Shown here: positions 36,941 to 50,200 of the stretch, in pieces
How positions within the stretch are numbered: position 1 is the stretch's first letter
Layout: every line of letters begins with the position of its first letter
NCBI GenBank assembly: GCA_963920705.1
Contig: CAWUCO010000268.1
Span: 248,001 to 312,000, forward strand
DNA length: 64,000 bases
Origin: Odiellus spinosus
Lineage: Eukaryota > Arthropoda > Arachnida > Opiliones > Phalangiidae
Reading direction: 5' to 3'
Notes under the pieces: model-generated
Seen by the model: the letters and a program-made list of their open reading frames with translations, nothing else
Database searches by the model: none
Told to the model about the DNA's origin: nothing
Translations under genes and position numbers: made by a program

Positions 36941-38395
36941 GGACAATTCAAAAAACATCTAATATCAAAAAGCGAATTTTTAAAATCTGAAATTTGACTA
37001 TTTTGATATTGTATGATTTCTTGAATTGGCCATATTTTTCTTGTTTTTCAACGGATTTTTGAAAACTCTTATTATTTAGACTGTCCATTAATTGCTCTTT
37101 TGAATGACTTTGGTTTTGTCTAAATTGCAAAATTGTGACAAATATAAAATTGGTTAAAATTAAGCAAAAACACTTAAAAATCCAAGATTATTTTATTCAA
37201 ATGGACACAAAACTTTTGATTTTTAAGCGATTAAGACAAAATTAAGACCACTCGAAAGAGCAAATATTGGTCTATCTAAAAAACAAGAGTTTTGGAAAAT
37301 CCGTTAAAAAACATGGAAAATATGGACAATTCAAAAAACATCTAATATCAAAAAGCGAATTTTTAAAATCTGAAATTTGACTATTTTGATATTGTATGAT
37401 TTCTTGAATTGGCCATATTTTTCTTGTTTTTCAACGGATTTTTGAAAACTCTTATTATTTAGACTGTCCATTAATTGCTCTTTCGAATGACTTTGGTTTT
37501 GTCTAAATTGCAAAATTGTGACAAATATAAAATTGGTTAAAATTAAGCAAAAACACTTAAAAATCCAAGATTATTGGATTCAAATGGACACAAAACTTTT
37601 GATTTTTAAGCGATTAAGACAAAATTAAGACCACTCGAAAGAGCAAATATTGGTCTATCTAAAAAACAAGAGTTTTGGAAAATCCGTTAAAAAACATGGA
37701 AAATATGGACAATTCAAAAAACATCTAATATCAAAAAGCGAATTTTTAAAATCTGAAATTTGACTATTTTGATATTGTATGATTTCTTGAATTGGCCATA
37801 TTTTTCTTGTTTTTCAACGGATTTTTGAAAACTCTTATTATTTAGACTGTCCATTAATTGCTCTTTCGAATGACTTTGGTTTTGTCTAAATTGCAAAATT
37901 GTGACAAATATAAAATTGGTTAAAATTAAGCAAAAACACTTAAAAATCCAAGATTATTGGATTCAAATGGACACAAAACTTTTGATTTTTAAGCGATTTA
38001 GACAAAATTAAAAACCACTCGAAAGAGCAAATATTGGTCTATCTGAAAATCAATAGTTTTGGAAAATCCGTTGAAAAACATGGAAAATATGGACAATTCA
38101 AAAAACATCTAATATCAAAAAGCGAATTTTGAAAATCAGAAATTTGACTATTTTGATATTCTATGATTTCTTGAATTGGCCATATTTTTCTTGTTTTTCA
38201 ACGGATTTTTGAAAACTCTTATTATTTAGACTGTCCATTAATTGCTCTTTCGAATGACTTTGGTTTTGTCTAAATTGCAAAATTGTGACCAATATAAAAT
38301 TGGTTAAAATTAAGCAAAAACGCTTAAAAATCCAAGATTATTGGATTAAAATGGACACAAAACTTTTGATTTTTAAGCGATTTAGACAAAATTAA

Positions 38396-41300
38396 GACTA
38401 CTCGAAAGAGCAAATATTGGTCTATCTAAAAAACAAGAGTTTTGGAAAATCCGTTGAAAAACATGGAAAATATGGACAATTCAAAAAACATCTAATATCA
38501 AAAAGCGAATTTTGAAAATCTGAAATTTGACTATTTTGATATTCTATGATTTCTTGAATTGGCCATATTTTTCTTGTTTTTCAACGGATTTTTGAAAACT
38601 CTTATTATTTAGACTGTCCATTAATTGCTCTTTCGAATGACTTTGGTTTTGTCTAAATTGCAAAATTGTGACAAATATAAAATTGGTTAAAATTAAGCAA
38701 AAACGCTTAAAAATCCAAGATTATTGGATTAAAATGGACACAAAACTTTTGATTTTTAAGCGATTTAGACAAAATTAAAAACCACTCGAAAGAGCAAATA
38801 TTGGTCTATCTGAAAATCAAGAGTTTTGGAAAATCCGTTGAAAAACATGGAAAATATGGACAATTCAAAAAACATCTAATATCAAAAAGCGAATTTTGAA
38901 AATCTGAAATTTGACTATTTTGATATTCTATGATTTCTTGAATTGGCCATATTTTTCTTGTTTTTCAACGGATTTTTGAAAACTCTTATTATTTAGACTG
39001 TCCATTAATTGCTCTTTCGAATGACTTTGGTTTTGTCTAAATAGCAAAATTGTGACCAATATAAAATTGGTTAAAATTAAGCAAAAACGCTTAAAAATCC
39101 AAGATTATTGGATTAAAATGGACACAAAACTTTTGATTTTTAAGCGATTTAGACAAAATTAAGACCACTCGAAAGAGCAAATATTGGTCTATCTAAAAAA
39201 CATGAGTTTTGGAAAATCCCTCGAAAAACATGGAAAATATGGACAATTCAAAAAACATCTAATATCAAAAAGCGAATTTTGAAAATCTGAAATTTGACTA
39301 TTTTGATATTCTATGATTTCTTGAATTGGCCATATTTTTCTTGTTTTTCAACGGATTTTTGAAAACTCTTATTATTTAGACTGTCCATTAATTGCTCTTT
39401 CGAATGACTTTGGTTTTGTCTAAATTGCAAAATTGTGACCATTATAAAATTGGTTAAAATTAAGCAAAAACGCTTAAAAATCCAAGATTATTGGATTCAA
39501 ATGGACACAAAACTTTTGATTTTTAAGCGATTTAGACAAAATTAAGACTACTCGAAAGAGCAAATATTGGCCTATCTAAAAAACAAGAGTTTTGGAAAAT
39601 CCGTTGAAAAACATGGAAAATATGGACAATTCAAAAAACATCTAACATCAAAAAGCGAATTTTGAAAATCTGAAATTTGACTATTTTGATATTCTAGGAT
39701 TTCTTGAATTGGCCATATTTTTCTTGTTTTTCAACGGATTTTTGAAAACTCTTATTATTTAGACTGTCCATTAATTGCTCTTTCGAATGACTTTGGTTTT
39801 GTCTAAATTGCAAAATTGTGACAAATATAAAATTGGTTAAAATTAAACAAAAACGCTTAAAAATCCAAGATTATTGGATTAAAATGGACACAAAACTTTT
39901 GATTTTTAAGCGATTTAGACAAAATTAAAAACCACTCGAAAGAGCAAATATTGGTCTATCTGAAAATCAAGAGTTTTGGAAAATCCGTTGAAAAACATGG
40001 AAAATATGGACAATTCAAAAAACATCTAATATCAAAAAGCGAATTTTGAAAATCTGAAATTTGACTATTTTGATATTCTATGATTTCTTGAATTGGCCAT
40101 ATTTTTTTTGTTTTTCAACGGATTTTTGAAAACTCTTATTATTTAGACTGTCCATTAATTGCTCTTTCGAATGACTTTGGTTTTGTCTAAATTGCAAAAT
40201 TGTGACCAATATAAAATTGGTTAAAATTAAGCAAAAACGCTTAAAAATCCAAGATTATTGGATTAAAATGGACACAAAACTTTTGATTTTTAAGCGATTT
40301 AGACAAAATTAAGACCACTCGAAAGAGCAAATATTGGTCTATCTAAAAAACATGAGTTTTGGAAAATCCGTTGAAAAACATGGAAAATATGGACAATTCA
40401 AAAAACATCTAATATCAAAAAGCGAATTTTGAAAATCTGAAATTGGACTATTTTGATATTCTATGATTTCTTGAATTGGCCATATTTTTCTTGTTTTTCA
40501 ACGGATTTTTGAAAACTCTTATTATTTAGACTGTCCATTAATTGCTCTTTCGAATGACTTTGGTTTTGTCTAAATTGCAAAATTGTGACCATTATAAAAT
40601 TGGTTAAAATTAAGCAAAAACGCTTAAAAATCCAAGATTATTGGATTCAAATGGACACAAAACTTTTGATTTTTAAGCGATTTAGACAAAATTAAGACTA
40701 CTCGAAAGAGCAAATATTGGTCTATCTAAAAAACAAGAGTTTTGGAAAATCCGTTGAAAAACATGGAAAATATGGACAATTCAAAAAACATCTAATATCA
40801 AAAAGCGAATTTTGAAAATCTGAAATTTGACTATTTTGATATTCTATGATTTCTTGAATTGGCCATATTTTTCTTGTTTCTCAACGGATTTTTGAAAACT
40901 CTTATTATTTAGACTGTCCATTAATTGCTCTTTCGAATGACTTTGGTTTTGTCTAAATTGCAAAATTGTGACAAATATAAAATTGGTTAAAATTAAGCAA
41001 AAACGCTTAAAAATCCAAGATTATTGGATTAAAATGGACACAAAACTTTTGATTTTTAAGCGATTTAGACAAAATTAAAAACCACTCGAAAGAGCAAATA
41101 TTGGTCTATCTGAAAATCAAGAGTTTTGGAAAATCCGTTGAAAAACATGGAAAATATGGACAATTCAAAAAACATCTAATATCAAAAAGCGAATTTTGAA
41201 AATCTGAAATTTGACTATTTTGATATTCTATGATTTCTTGAATTGGCCATATTTTTCTTGTTTTTCAACGGATTTTTGAAAACTCTTATTATTTAGACTG

Positions 41301-41843
41301 TCCATTAATTGCTCTTTCGAATGACTTTGGTTTTGTCTAAATTGCAAAATTGTGACCAATATAAAATTGGTTAAAATTAAGCAAAAACGCTTAAAAATCC
41401 AAGATTATTGGATTAAAATGGACACAAAACTTTTGATTTTTAAGCGATTTAGACAAAATTAAGACCACTCGAAAGAGCAAATATTGGTCTATCTAAAAAA
41501 CATGAGTTTTGGAAAATCCCTCGAAAAACATGGAAAATATGGACAATTCAAAAAACATCTAATATCAAAAAGCGAATTTTGAAAATCTGAAATTTGACTA
41601 TTTTGATATTCTATGATTTCTTGAATTGGCCATATTTTTCTTGTTTTTCAACGGATTTTTGAAAACTCTTATTATTTAGACTGTCCATTAATTGCTCTTT
41701 CGAATGACTTTGGTTTTGTCTAAATTGCAAAATTGTGACAAATATAAAATTGGTTAAAATAAAGCAAAAACGCTTAAAAATCCAAGATTATTGGATTCAA
41801 ATGGACACAAAACTTTTGATTTTAAAGCGATTTCGAAAAAATT
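38396..41843 (-). repeat. Trimeric higher-order repeat, three copies
   Basis: TTAAGACTACTCG occurs at about 38396, 39545, 40694 and 42227, spacings of 1,149, 1,149 and 1,533 bp. TTAAAAACCACTCG and GTGACCATTAT follow compatible three-monomer spacing. The last interval is four monomers, so one monomer was gained there. Nearly all copies from 37.9 to 43.8 kb carry TTCTATGATTTC, which places a TAG in the open frame. This explains why no 60-codon frame appears in that stretch. Confidence 0.82.
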
Positions 41844-43449
41844 AAGACCACTCGAAAGAGCAAATATTGGTCTATCTAAAAAACATGAGTTTTGGAAAAT
41901 CCCTTGAAAAACATGGAAAATATGGACAATTCAAAAAACATCTAATATCAAAAAGCGAATTTTGAAAATCTGAAATTTGACTATTTTGATATTCTATGAT
42001 TTCTTGAATTGGCCATATTTTTCTTGTTTTTCAACGGATTTTTGAAAACTCTTATTATTTAGACTGTCCATTAATTGCTCTTTCGAATGACTTTGGTTTT
42101 GTCTAAATTGCAAAATTGTGACCATTATAAAATTGGTTAAAATTAAGCAAAAACGCTTAAAAATCCAAGTTTATTGGATTCAAATGGACACAAAACTTTT
42201 GATTTTTAAGCGATTTAGACAAAATTAAGACTACTCGAAAGAGCAAATATTGGTCTATCTAAAAAAGAGTTTTGGAAAATCCGTTGAAAAACATGGAAAA
42301 TATGGACAATTCAAAAAACATCTAATATCAAAAAGCGAATTTTGAAAATCTGAAATTTGACTATTTTGATATTCTATGATTTCTTGAATTGGCCATATTT
42401 TTCTTGTTTTTCAACGGATTTTTGAAAACTCTTATTATTTAGACTGTCCATTAATTGCTCTTTCGAATGACTTTGGTTTTGTCTAAATTGCAAAATTGTG
42501 ACAAATATAAAATTGGTTAAAATTAAGCAAAAACGCTTAAAAATCCAAGATTATTGGATTAAAATGGACACAAAACTTTTGATTTTTAAGCGATTTAGAC
42601 AAAATTAAAAACCACTCGAAAGAGCAAATATTGGTCTATCTGAAAATCAAGAGTTTTGGAAAATCCGTTGAAAAACATGGAAAATATGGACAATTCAAAA
42701 AACATCTAATATCAAAAAGCGAATTTTGAAAATCTGAAATTTGACTATTTTGATATTCTATGATTTCTTGAATTGGCCATATTTTTCTTGTTTTTCAACG
42801 GATTTTTGAAAACTCTTATTATTTAGACTGTCCATTAATTGCTCTTTCGAATGACTTTGGTTTTGTCTAAATTGCAAAATTGTGACCAATATAAAATTGG
42901 TTAAAATTAAGCAAAAACGCTTAAAAATCCAAGATTATTGGATTAAAATGGACACAAAACTTTTGATTTTTAAGCGATTTAGACAAAATTAAGACCACTC
43001 GAAAGAGCAAATATTGGTCTATCTAAAAAACAAGAGTTTTGGAAAATCCCTTGAAAAACATGGAAAATATGGACAATTCAAAAAACATCTAATATCAAAA
43101 AGCGAATTTTGAAAATCTGAAATTTGACTATTTTGATATTCTATGATTTCTTGAATTGGCCATATTTTTCTTGTTTTTCAACGAATTTTTGAAAACTCTT
43201 ATTATTTAGACTGTCCATTAATTGCTCTTTCGAATGACTTTGGTTTTGTCTAAATTGCAAAATTGTGACCAATATAAAATTGGTTAAAATTAAGCAAAAA
43301 CGCTTAAAAATCCAAGATTATTGGATTCAAATGGACACAAAACTTTTGATTTTTAAGCGATTTAGACAAAATTAAGACCACTCGAAAGAGCAAATATTGG
43401 TCTATCTAAAAAACATAAATTTTGGAAAATCCCTTGAAAAACATGGAAA

Positions 43450-46400
43450 ATATGGACAATTCAAAAAGCATCTAAAATCAAAAAGCGAATTTTGAAAATC
43501 TGATATTTGACTATTTTGATATTCTATGATTTCTTGAATTGGCCATATTTTTCTTGTTTTTCAACGGATTTTTGAAAACTCTTATTATTTAGACTGTCCA
43601 TTAATTGCTCTTTTGAATGACTTTGGTTTTGTCTAAATTGCAAAATTGTGACAAATATAAAATTGGTTAAAATTAAGCAAAAACACTTAAAAATCCAAGA
43701 TTATTGGATTCAAATGGACACAAAACTTTTGATTTTTAAGCGATTAAGACAAAATTAAGACCACTCGAAAGAGCAAATATTGGTCTATCTAAAAAACAAG
43801 AGTTTTGGAAAATCCGTTGAAAAACATGGAAAATATGGACAATTCAAAAAACATCTAATATCAAAAAGCGAATTTTTAAAATCTGAAATTTGACTATTTT
43901 GATATTGTATGGTTTCTTGAATTGGCCATATTTTTCTTGTTTTTCAACGGATTTTTGAAAACTCTTATTATTTAGACTTTCCATTAATTGCTCTTTCGAA
44001 TGACTTTGGTTTTGTCTAAATTGCAAAATTGTGACCAATATAAAATTTGTTAAAATTAAGCAAAAACGCTTAAAAATCCAAGATTATTGGATTCAAATGG
44101 ACACAAAACTTTTGATTTTTAATCGATTAAGACAAAATTAAGACCACTCGAAAGAGCAAATATTGGTCTATCTAAAAAACAAGAGTTTTGGAAAATCCGT
44201 TGAAAAACATGGAAAATATGGACAATTCAAAAAACATCTAATATCAAAAAGCGAATTTTTAAAATCTGAAATTTGACTATTTTGATATTCTATGATTTCT
44301 TGAATTGGCCATATTTTTCTTGTTTTTCAACGGATTTTTGAAAACTCTTATTATTTAGACTGTCCATTAATTGCTCTTTCGAATGACTTTGGTTTTGTCT
44401 AAATTGCAAAATTGTGACCAATATAAAATTTGTTAAAATTAAGCAAAAACGCTTAAAAATCCAAGATTATTGGATTCAAATGGACACAAAACTTTTGATT
44501 TTTAAGCGATTAAGACAAAATTAAGACCACTCGAAAGAGCAAATATTGGTCTATCTAAAAAATTAGAGTTTTGGAAAATCCCTTGAAAAACATGGAAAAT
44601 ATGGACAATTCAAAAAACATCTAATATCAAAAAGCGAATTTTGAAAATCTGAAATTTGACTATTTTGATATTCTATGATTTCTTGAATTGGCCATATTTT
44701 TCTTGTTTTTCAACGGATTTTTGAAAACTCTTATTATTTAGACTGTCCATTAATTGCTCTTTCGAATGACTTTGGTTTTGTCTAAATTGCAAAATTGTGA
44801 CCAATATAAAATTGGTTAAAATTAAGCAAAAACGCTTAAAAATCCAAGATTATTGGATTCAAATGGACACAAAACTTTTGATTTTTAAGCGATTTAGACA
44901 AAATTAAGACCACTCGAAAGAGCAAATATTGGTCTATCTAAAAAACATAAATTTTGGAAAATCCCTTGAAAAACATGGAAAATATGGACAATTCAAAAAG
45001 CATCTAAAATCAAAAAGCGAATTTTGAAAATCTGATATTTGACTATTTTGATATTCTATGATTTCTTGAATTGGCCATATTTTTCTTGTTTTTCAACGGA
45101 TTTTTGAAAACTCTTATTATTTAGACTGTCCATTAATTGCTCTTTTGAATGACTTTGGTTTTGTCTAAATTGCAAAATTGTGACAAATATAAAATTGGTT
45201 AAAATTAAGCAAAAACACTTAAAAATCCAAGATTATTGGATTCAAATGGACACAAAACTTTTGATTTTTAAGCGATTAAGACAAAATTAAGACCACTCGA
45301 AAGAGCAAATATTGGTCTATCTAAAAAACAAGAGTTTTGGAAAATCCGTTGAAAAACATGGAAAATATGGACAATTCAAAAAACATCTAATATCAAAAAG
45401 CGAATTTTTAAAATCTGAAATTTGACTATTTTGATATTGTATGGTTTCTTGAATTGGCCATATTTTTCTTGTTTTTCAACGGATTTTTGAAAACTCTTAT
45501 TATTTAGACTGTCCATTAATTGCTCTTTCGAATGACTTTGGTTTTGTCTAAATTGCAAAATTGTGACCAATATAAAATTTGTTAAAATTAAGCAAAAACG
45601 CTTAAAAATCCAAGATTATTGGATTCAAATGGACACAAAACTTTTGATTTTTAAGCGATTAAGACAAAATTAAGACCACTCGAAAGAGCAAATATTGGTC
45701 TATCTAAAAAACAAGAGTTTTGGAAAATCCCTTGAAAAACATGGAAAATATGGACAATTCAAAAAACATCTAATATCAAAAAGCGAATTTTGAAAATCTG
45801 AAATTTGACTATTTTGATATTCTATGATTTCTTGAATTGGCCATATTTTTCTTGTTTTTCAACGGATTTTTGAAAACTCTTATTATTTAGACTGTCCATT
45901 AATTGCTCTTTCGAATGACTTTGGTTTTGTCTAAATTGCAAAATTGTGACCAATATAAAATTGGTTAAAATTAAGCAAAAACGCTTAAAAATCCAAGATT
46001 ATTGGATTCAAATGGACACAAAACTTTTGATTTTTAAGCGATTTAGACAAAATTAAGACCACTCGAAAGAGCAAATATTGGTCTATCTAAAAAACATAAA
46101 TTTTGGAAAATCCCTTGAAAAACATGGAAAATATGGACAATTCAAAAAGCATCTAAAATCAAAAAGCGAATTTTGAAAATCTGATATTTGACTATTTTGA
46201 TATTCTATGATTTCTTGAATTGGCCATATTTTTCTTGTTTTTCAACGGATTTTTGAAAACTCTTATTATTTAGACTGTCCATTAATTGCTCTTTTGAATG
46301 ACTTTGGTTTTGTCTAAATTGCAAAATTGTGACAAATATAAAATTGGTTAAAATTAAGCAAAAACACTTAAAAATCCAAGATTATTGGATTCAAATGGAC

Positions 46401-47200
46401 ACAAAACTTTTGATTTTTAAGCGATTAAGACAAAATTAAGACCACTCGAAAGAGCAAATATTGGTCTATCTAAAAAACAAGAGTTTTGGAAAATCCGTTG
46501 AAAAACATGGAAAATATGGACAATTCAAAAAACATCTAATATCAAAAAGCGAATTTTTAAAATCTGAAATTTGACTATTTTGATATTGTATGGTTTCTTG
46601 AATTGGCCATATTTTTCTTGTTTTTCAACGGATTTTTGAAAACTCTTATTATTTAGACTGTCCATTAATTGCTCTTTCGAATGACTTTGGTTTTGTCTAA
46701 ATTGCAAAATTGTGACCAATATAAAATTTGTTAAAATTAAGCAAAAACGCTTAAAAATCCAAGATTATTGGATTCAAATGGACACAAAACTTTTGATTTT
46801 TAAGCGATTAAGACAAAATTAAGACCACTCGAAAGAGCAAATATTGGTCTATCTAAAAAACAAGAGTTTTGGAAAATCCCTTGAAAAACATGGAAAATAT
46901 GGACAATTCAAAAAACATCTAATATCAAAAAGCGAATTTTGAAAATCTGAAATTTGACTATTTTGATATTGTATGGTTTCTTGAATTGGCCATATTTTTC
47001 TTGTTTTTCAACGGATTTTTGAAAACTCTTATTATTTAGACTGTCCATTAATTGCTCTTTCGAATGACTTTGGTTTTGTCTAAATTGCAAAATTGTGACC
47101 AATATAAAATTTGTTAAAATTAAGCAAAAACGCTTAAAAATCCAAGATTATTGGATTCAAATGGACACAAAACTTTTGATTTTTAATCGATTAAGACAAA
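43450..47200 (-). repeat. Four- and three-monomer blocks marked by AAAAAGCATCTAAAATC
   Basis: The rare AAAAAGCATCTAAAATC with ACATAAATTTTGG and CTGATATTTG occurs near 43465, 44997 and 46146, intervals of four and three monomers. Each is followed by monomers with CTCTTTTGAATG, AAGCGATTAAG and GTATGGTTTC in the same order. The changed interval points to gain or loss of one monomer by unequal exchange. A one-base variant ACGAATTTTTG near 43183 is private. Confidence 0.8.
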
Positions 47201-50200
47201 ATTAAGACCACTCGAAAGAGCAAATATTGGTCTATCTAAAAAACAAGAGTTTTGGAAAATCCGTTGAAAAACATGGAAAATATGGACAATTCAAAAAACA
47301 TCTAATATCAAAAAGCGAATTTTTAAAATCTGAAATTTGACTATTTTGATATTGTATGGTTTCTTGAATTGGCCATATTTTTCTTGTTTTTCAACGGATT
47401 TTTGAAAACTCTTATTATTTAGACTGTCCATTAATTGCTCTTTCGAATGACTTTGGTTTTGTCTAAATTGCAAAATTGTGACCAATATAAAATTTGTTAA
47501 AATTAAGCAAAAACGCTTAAAAATCCAAGATTATTGGATTCAAATGGACACAAAACTTTTGATTTTTAATCGATTAAGACAAAATTAAGACCACTCGAAA
47601 GAGCAAATATTGGTCTATCTAAAAAACAAGAGTTTTGGAAAATCCGTTGAAAAACATGGAAAATATGGACAATTCAAAAAACATCTAATATCAAAAAGCG
47701 AATTTTGAAAATCTGAAATTTGACTATTTTGATATTCTATGATTTCTTGAATTGGCCATATTTTTCTTGTTTTTCAACGGATTTTTGAAAACTCTTATTA
47801 TTTAGACTGTCCATTAATTGCTCTTTCGAATGACTTTGGTTTTGTCTAAATTGCAAAATTGTGACCAATATAAAATTTGTTAAAATTAAGCAAAAACGCT
47901 TAAAAATCCAAGATTATTGGATTCAAATGGACACAAAACTTTTGATTTTTAAGCGATTTAGACAAAATTAAGACCACTCGAAAGAGCAAATATTGGTCTA
48001 TCTAAAAAACATGAGTTTTGGAAAATCCCTTGAAAAACATGGAAAATATGGACAATTCAAAAATATCTAATATCAAAAAGCGAATTTTTAAAATCTGAAA
48101 TTTGACTATTTTGATATTGTATGATTTCTTGAATTGGCCATATTTTTCTTGTTTTTCAACGGATTTTTGAAAACTCTTATTATTTAGACTGTCCATTAAT
48201 TGCTCTTTCGAATGACTTTGGCTTTGTATAAATTGCAAAATTGTGACAAATATAAAATTGGTTAAAATTAAGCAAAAACACTTAAAAATCCAAGATTATT
48301 GGATTCAAATGGACACAAAACTTTTGATTTTTAAGCGATTTAGACAAAATTAAGACCACTCGAAAGAGCAAATATTGGTCTATCTAAAAAACATGAGTTT
48401 TGGAAAATCCCTTGAAAAACATGGAAAATATGGACAATTCAAAAAACATCTAATATCAAAAAGCGAATTTTTAAAATCTGAAATTTGACTATTTTGATAT
48501 TCTATGATTTCTTGAATTGGCCATATTTTTCTTGTTTTTCAACGGATTTTTGAAAACTCTTATTATTTAGACTGTCCATTAATTGCTCTTTCGAATGACT
48601 TTGGCTTTGTATAAATTGCAAAATTGTGACAAATATAAAATTGGTTAAAATTAAGCAAAAACACTTAAAAATCCAAGATTATTGGATTCAAATGGACACA
48701 AAACTTTTGATTTTTAAGCGATTTAGACAAAATTAAGACCACTCGAAAGAGCAAATATTGGTCTATCTAAAAAACATGAGTTTTGGAAAATCCCTTGAAA
48801 AACATGGAAAATATGGACAATTCAAAAAACATCTAATATCAAAAAGCGAATTTTGAAAATCTGAAATTTGACTATTTTGATATTCTATGATTTCTTGAAT
48901 TGGCCATATTTTTCTTGTTTTTCAACGGATTTTTGAAAACTCTTATTATTTAGACTGTCCATTAATTGCTCTTTCGAATGACTTTGGTTTTGTCAAAATT
49001 GCAAAATTGTGACAAATATAAAATTGGTTAAAATAAAGCAAAAACACTTAAAAATCCAAGATTATTGGATTCAAATGGACACAAAACTTTTGATTTTTAA
49101 GCGATTTAGACAAAATTAAGACCACTCGAAAGAGCAAATATTGGTCTATCTAAAAAACATGAGTTTTGGAAAATCCGTTGAAAAACATGGAAAATATGGA
49201 CAATTCAAAAAACATCTAATATCAAAAAGCGAATTTTTAAAATCTGAAATTTGACTATTTTGATATTCTATGATTTCTTGAATTGGCCATATTTTTCTTG
49301 TTTTTCAACGGATTTTTGAAAACTCTTATAATTTAGACTGTCCATTAATTGCTCTTTCGAATGACTTTGGTTTTGTCAAAATTGCAAAATTGTGACAAAT
49401 ATAAAATTGGTTAAAATAAAGCAAAAACACTTAAAAATCCAAGATTATTGGATTCAAATGGACACAAAACTTTTGATTTTTAAGCGATTTAGACAAAATT
49501 AAGACCACTCGAAAGAGCAAATATTGGTCTATCTAAAAAACATGAGTTTTGGAAAATTCCTTGAAAAACATGGAAAATATGGACAATTCAAAAAACATCT
49601 AATATCAAAAAGCGAATTTTGAAAATCTGAAATTTGACTATTTTGATATTCTATGATTTCTTGAATTGGCCATATTTTTCTTGTTTTTCAACGGATTTTT
49701 GAAAACTCTTATTATTTAGACTGTCCATTAATTGCTCTTTCGAATGACTTTGGTTTTGTCTAAATTGCAAAATTTTGACAAATATAAAATTGGTTAAAAT
49801 AAAGCAAAAACGCTTAAAAATCCAAGATTATTGGATTCAAATGGACACAAAACTTTTGATTTTTAAGCGATTTAGACAAAATTAAGACCACTCGAAAGAG
49901 CAAATATTGGTCTATCTAAAAAACATGAGTTTTGGAAAATCCCTTGAAAAACATGGAAAATATGGACAATTCAAAAAACATCTAATATCAAAAAGCGAAT
50001 TTTGAAAATCTGAAATTTGACTATTTTGATATTCTATGATTTCTTGAATTGGCCATATTTTTCTTGTTTTTCAACGGATTTTTGAAAACTCTTATTATTT
50101 AGACTGTCCATTAATTGCTCTTTCGAATGACTTTGGTTTTGTCTAAATTGCAAAATTGTGACCAATATAAAATTGGTTAAAATTAAGCAAAAACGCTTAA

